Shown piece after piece: positions 4,553 through 6,420 of a stretch of 6,420 nt of DNA (within the stretch, counting starts at the first letter, position 1; the number at the start of each line of letters is the position of its first letter). The notes beneath the pieces are model-generated. The model made no database searches, was not told where the DNA came from, and saw nothing but the letters and a program-made list of their open reading frames with translations. The stretch comes from Deltaproteobacteria bacterium (lineage in GTDB: Bacteria; Myxococcota; Polyangia; Polyangiales; B10-G4): the NCBI GenBank assembly GCA_019312705.1, contig JAFDCW010000273.1, positions 1-6,420 of the forward strand, read 5' to 3'. Position numbers and translations under genes: made by a program.

Positions 4553-6420
4553 ATGTCTGCGCTCACTTCGCTTCTCGTCCGCGACCAGACAGTCTCGGTT
4601 CGCAAGATCGAGGAAGCGATCCAGCGCCAGGTCATCTCCGGTGGGGAGCTCGAGAGTGTGCTCCTCGGCATGGGGGCCATCGAAGAAAACGTCCTGAACG
4701 CCTACCTGGCGGCTCTCTGTGGCCTCCTACCGGCGACCCGCGACGAAGTCATGAGTGTGCTGCAGGACACGTTGCGGGCGGTGCCCCGGGACGTGGCGGC
4801 CAAGTATCGCCTCGTCCCCCTCTCGGTCGAAGACCGGACCCTCGTCGTGGCGGTCACCGCGCCCCTGTCGATCGAGGACGAAGAACAGCTCGGGTCTCTC
4901 CTCAGTTTCGACGTGGTCTACCGGATCGTCTGTGAGGTACGCCTCGCTGCGGCGCTGAGCCTGCATTACGGCATCGACGCCCTACCTCGTATGCGTCGCC
5001 TCGCGGATAAACTGCTCCAGCGCGACGCCGGACGGGTGCCCTACGTCGCGCCGCTGGAGGCGCTCAAGGTCGACGACGCCGCTGAGGACCTGCCGAAGAA
5101 ACAGGCCGCGGTCATCGACTGGGACGACGACGACGGTCCAGAGGTTGCTCCAGCCCCAACGCCCGCCGATACCCAGACCCCGGCTCCCGAGGTCGACGTG
5201 CCTGCCACCGACCCGGAGATCGAGCCTTTCGACTCCGACCGCCAGACCGAGCCTCCGCCCCCTGGGGCGCTCGCTGAGCTCGAAGGCCCGATCGGGACCC
5301 CGGCAGCCTCTCCGGCGCAGTCTCCGCCGTCATCTCGGGTGGCTGCGGTAGCCCGCCTCTCGAGTGCTCCCCCGGGGCGGCGCTCGGCTCTCGCTCGAAA
5401 ACTCCGTGGGCCGCTCACGGCGAAGGCGGCGGTCGAGCTGCTCGAGGAAGCCGCGGGCCGGGACGAGATCCTCGAGATATTCTTCGTCTTCGCCCGCCAG
5501 TTCTTCGACTACACGGCGCTCTTCGTCGTTCATGACGACATCGCCGAAGGCCGCGAGGCCCACGGAGAAGGCACCACCACCGAAGAACTCCTGCAGATCG
5601 CCGTTCCCCTCGACGTCCCGGGTCTCTTCGCGACCGCTCGAACGAGCCTGGCCCCGGTCGTCGGCACGCTCTCCCATACCGAGCTCGATCTCATCGTTGC
5701 CCGCGACCTCTCGCGGCCGGCGACCTCGCCTTCGGTCGTTGCTACCGTGGCGATTCGCAAGCGCCTCGTATTGATGCTCTACGGGGACCGGGATGGTGAG
5801 GCCTTCGAGCTGAGTGACCTGCCCGAGCTGATGGGCTTGCTGCCTCGGGTGGCCGATGCGTTCCTCGCGTTGCTCGTGCGCATCAAGCGCCGCGGCTACG
5901 CAGCCGCGGACCCCCAGGAGCAGAGCGGGTTGAAGTCCGCCGCGAATCGGGTCGCCGCTGAGGCGGCAGGGGCTCTGCCCGACCAAGACCGGTCGGGGTA
6001 TCGTCCCGTGAGCGCGTCGCCGGAACCTACCTCCGACGGGCAATCCGAACCGGAACCCGAACCGGAACCCGAACCCGAACCCGAAGTGTCGCATGTCGTC
6101 TCGCCCGATCCGGACACGGGGCTCGGTTCCGACCTCCTCGACAAGCTCGGCGTTCCGCGGACCGCCCCGCCTCCTCCGGGTGCTGACGGGCCGGCGGATT
6201 TTCGGCTCGAAAGGAAGGCGACCCGCCCCGACGGTCACGCGGCCATCGCCCAGCAGCGCACCCTGAGTCAGCCCGCGGACCCGGATATTCCGTCAATCGA
6301 CATCGACGTCACTGGCGAGGTCGAAGCCCACGCCCGCCCCGGCGGTGAGCAAAGCCTTCCCTCCTTCGCCAAGTCCCAGGTGGACCGGCCCGAAACCGGC
6401 AGCTACCAGCAGAGCGGTGG
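4553..6420 (+). CDS. MshEN (GspE N-terminal)-like and GAF-like domain protein, C-terminus beyond window
   Basis: An open frame runs from ATG 4553 to the right edge (622 full codons, no stop), so the gene is partial. An in-frame TAG at 4472 bounds the start; TTG 4493 is the only other upstream candidate and has no ribosome site. Residues 1-141 match the T2SSE_N/MshEN domain of type II secretion and type IV pilus ATPases: two helical repeats (LLVRDQTVSVRKIEEAIQRQ; LLGMGAIEENVLNAYL), then a VPRDVAAKYRLVPL strand-turn, a VVAVTAPL strand, and a closing EVRLAAALSLHYG helix. A Pro/Asp-rich linker follows (145-287, with WDDDDG at 190-195). Residues 288-447 look GAF-like: a helix, then strands around FFDYTALFVV, a central LDVPGLF, VATVAIRKRLVLMLYG, and a long terminal helix. 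From about 448 the chain is disordered, with an acidic Glu-Pro tract at 499-511. No Walker A/B ATPase motif has appeared by residue 622, well past the length at which GspE-type ATPases normally show theirs. It is probably a cytoplasmic signalling or adaptor protein; ligand and partners are unknown. Confidence 0.85.
   Translation, partial: MSALTSLLVRDQTVSVRKIEEAIQRQVISGGELESVLLGMGAIEENVLNAYLAALCGLLPATRDEVMSVLQDTLRAVPRDVAAKYRLVPLSVEDRTLVVAVTAPLSIEDEEQLGSLLSFDVVYRIVCEVRLAAALSLHYGIDALPRMRRLADKLLQRDAGRVPYVAPLEALKVDDAAEDLPKKQAAVIDWDDDDGPEVAPAPTPADTQTPAPEVDVPATDPEIEPFDSDRQTEPPPPGALAELEGPIGTPAASPAQSPPSSRVAAVARLSSAPPGRRSALARKLRGPLTAKAAVELLEEAAGRDEILEIFFVFARQFFDYTALFVVHDDIAEGREAHGEGTTTEELLQIAVPLDVPGLFATARTSLAPVVGTLSHTELDLIVARDLSRPATSPSVVATVAIRKRLVLMLYGDRDGEAFELSDLPELMGLLPRVADAFLALLVRIKRRGYAAADPQEQSGLKSAANRVAAEAAGALPDQDRSGYRPVSASPEPTSDGQSEPEPEPEPEPEPEVSHVVSPDPDTGLGSDLLDKLGVPRTAPPPPGADGPADFRLERKATRPDGHAAIAQQRTLSQPADPDIPSIDIDVTGEVEAHARPGGEQSLPSFAKSQVDRPETGSYQQSG
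6047..6085 (+). repeat. GAACCS hexamer tandem repeat encoding (Glu-Pro)n
   Basis: Six and a half copies of GAACCC/GAACCG encode alternating Glu-Pro (residues 499-511) in the disordered region after the GAF-like domain. Copy-number change by slippage would keep the frame, so it could only alter linker length. Such EP tracts form stiff, extended spacers, as in TonB-type proteins; that role here is inference. Confidence 0.85.

Noticed and set aside
4515..4697. GTG-started 60-codon frame preceded by GGAGAGGG, overlapping the MshEN gene start
   Set aside because: The purine-rich stretch abuts the GTG too closely for normal spacing, the product is Ser/Arg-rich, and it overlaps a well-supported gene out of frame.
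5330..6238. Minus-strand open frame of 302 codons competing with the MshEN-domain gene
   Set aside because: Arg/Gly-rich, with an artificial FGFGF/RFGF stretch that is the reverse reading of the Glu-Pro hexamer repeat. The plus-strand frame is longer, begins with a recognisable domain and has no stop.

Overview
The window is high-GC bacterial DNA, GC-rich at third codon positions, with long accidental open frames on both strands. Its content suggests a myxobacterium-like organism (Myxococcota or a related deltaproteobacterial lineage): a very large cysteine-rich lipoprotein with an Asp/Ser/Gly linker after the lipobox, and an ATPase-less protein that starts with a GspE/MshE-type N-terminal domain. 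The taxonomic call is inference; no rRNA or housekeeping marker is present.

Layout: (1) 11-4249, + strand, encodes a 1412-residue secreted lipoprotein that is almost entirely tandem disulfide-type repeats. By my count it has about 170 cysteines (about 12%). Two module types are interleaved. Nine longer 'A' units come first, and 32-residue 'B' modules are inserted inside the last four of them (2, 1, 3 and finally 16 B modules). The B modules match the cysteine spacing and key residues of the C-terminal half of eukaryotic disintegrin domains. A small beta-rich, PPC-like domain closes the protein. (2) 4250-4552 is noncoding, with one good and one weaker intrinsic terminator candidate and a 12-bp palindrome. 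(3) From 4553 to the right edge, on the + strand, an open frame of at least 622 codons with no stop in the window encodes an MshEN/T2SSE_N-like domain, a Pro/Asp-rich linker, a GAF-like domain and a second disordered region.

The two genes point the same way, but the terminators between them argue for separate transcription units. I see no functional link between them beyond adjacency: the first product acts outside the cytoplasm, the second looks like a cytoplasmic signalling or adaptor protein. I found no RNA gene, mobile element, CRISPR array or defence system. The most notable item is the disintegrin-like repeat lipoprotein with its nested, higher-order repeat structure.
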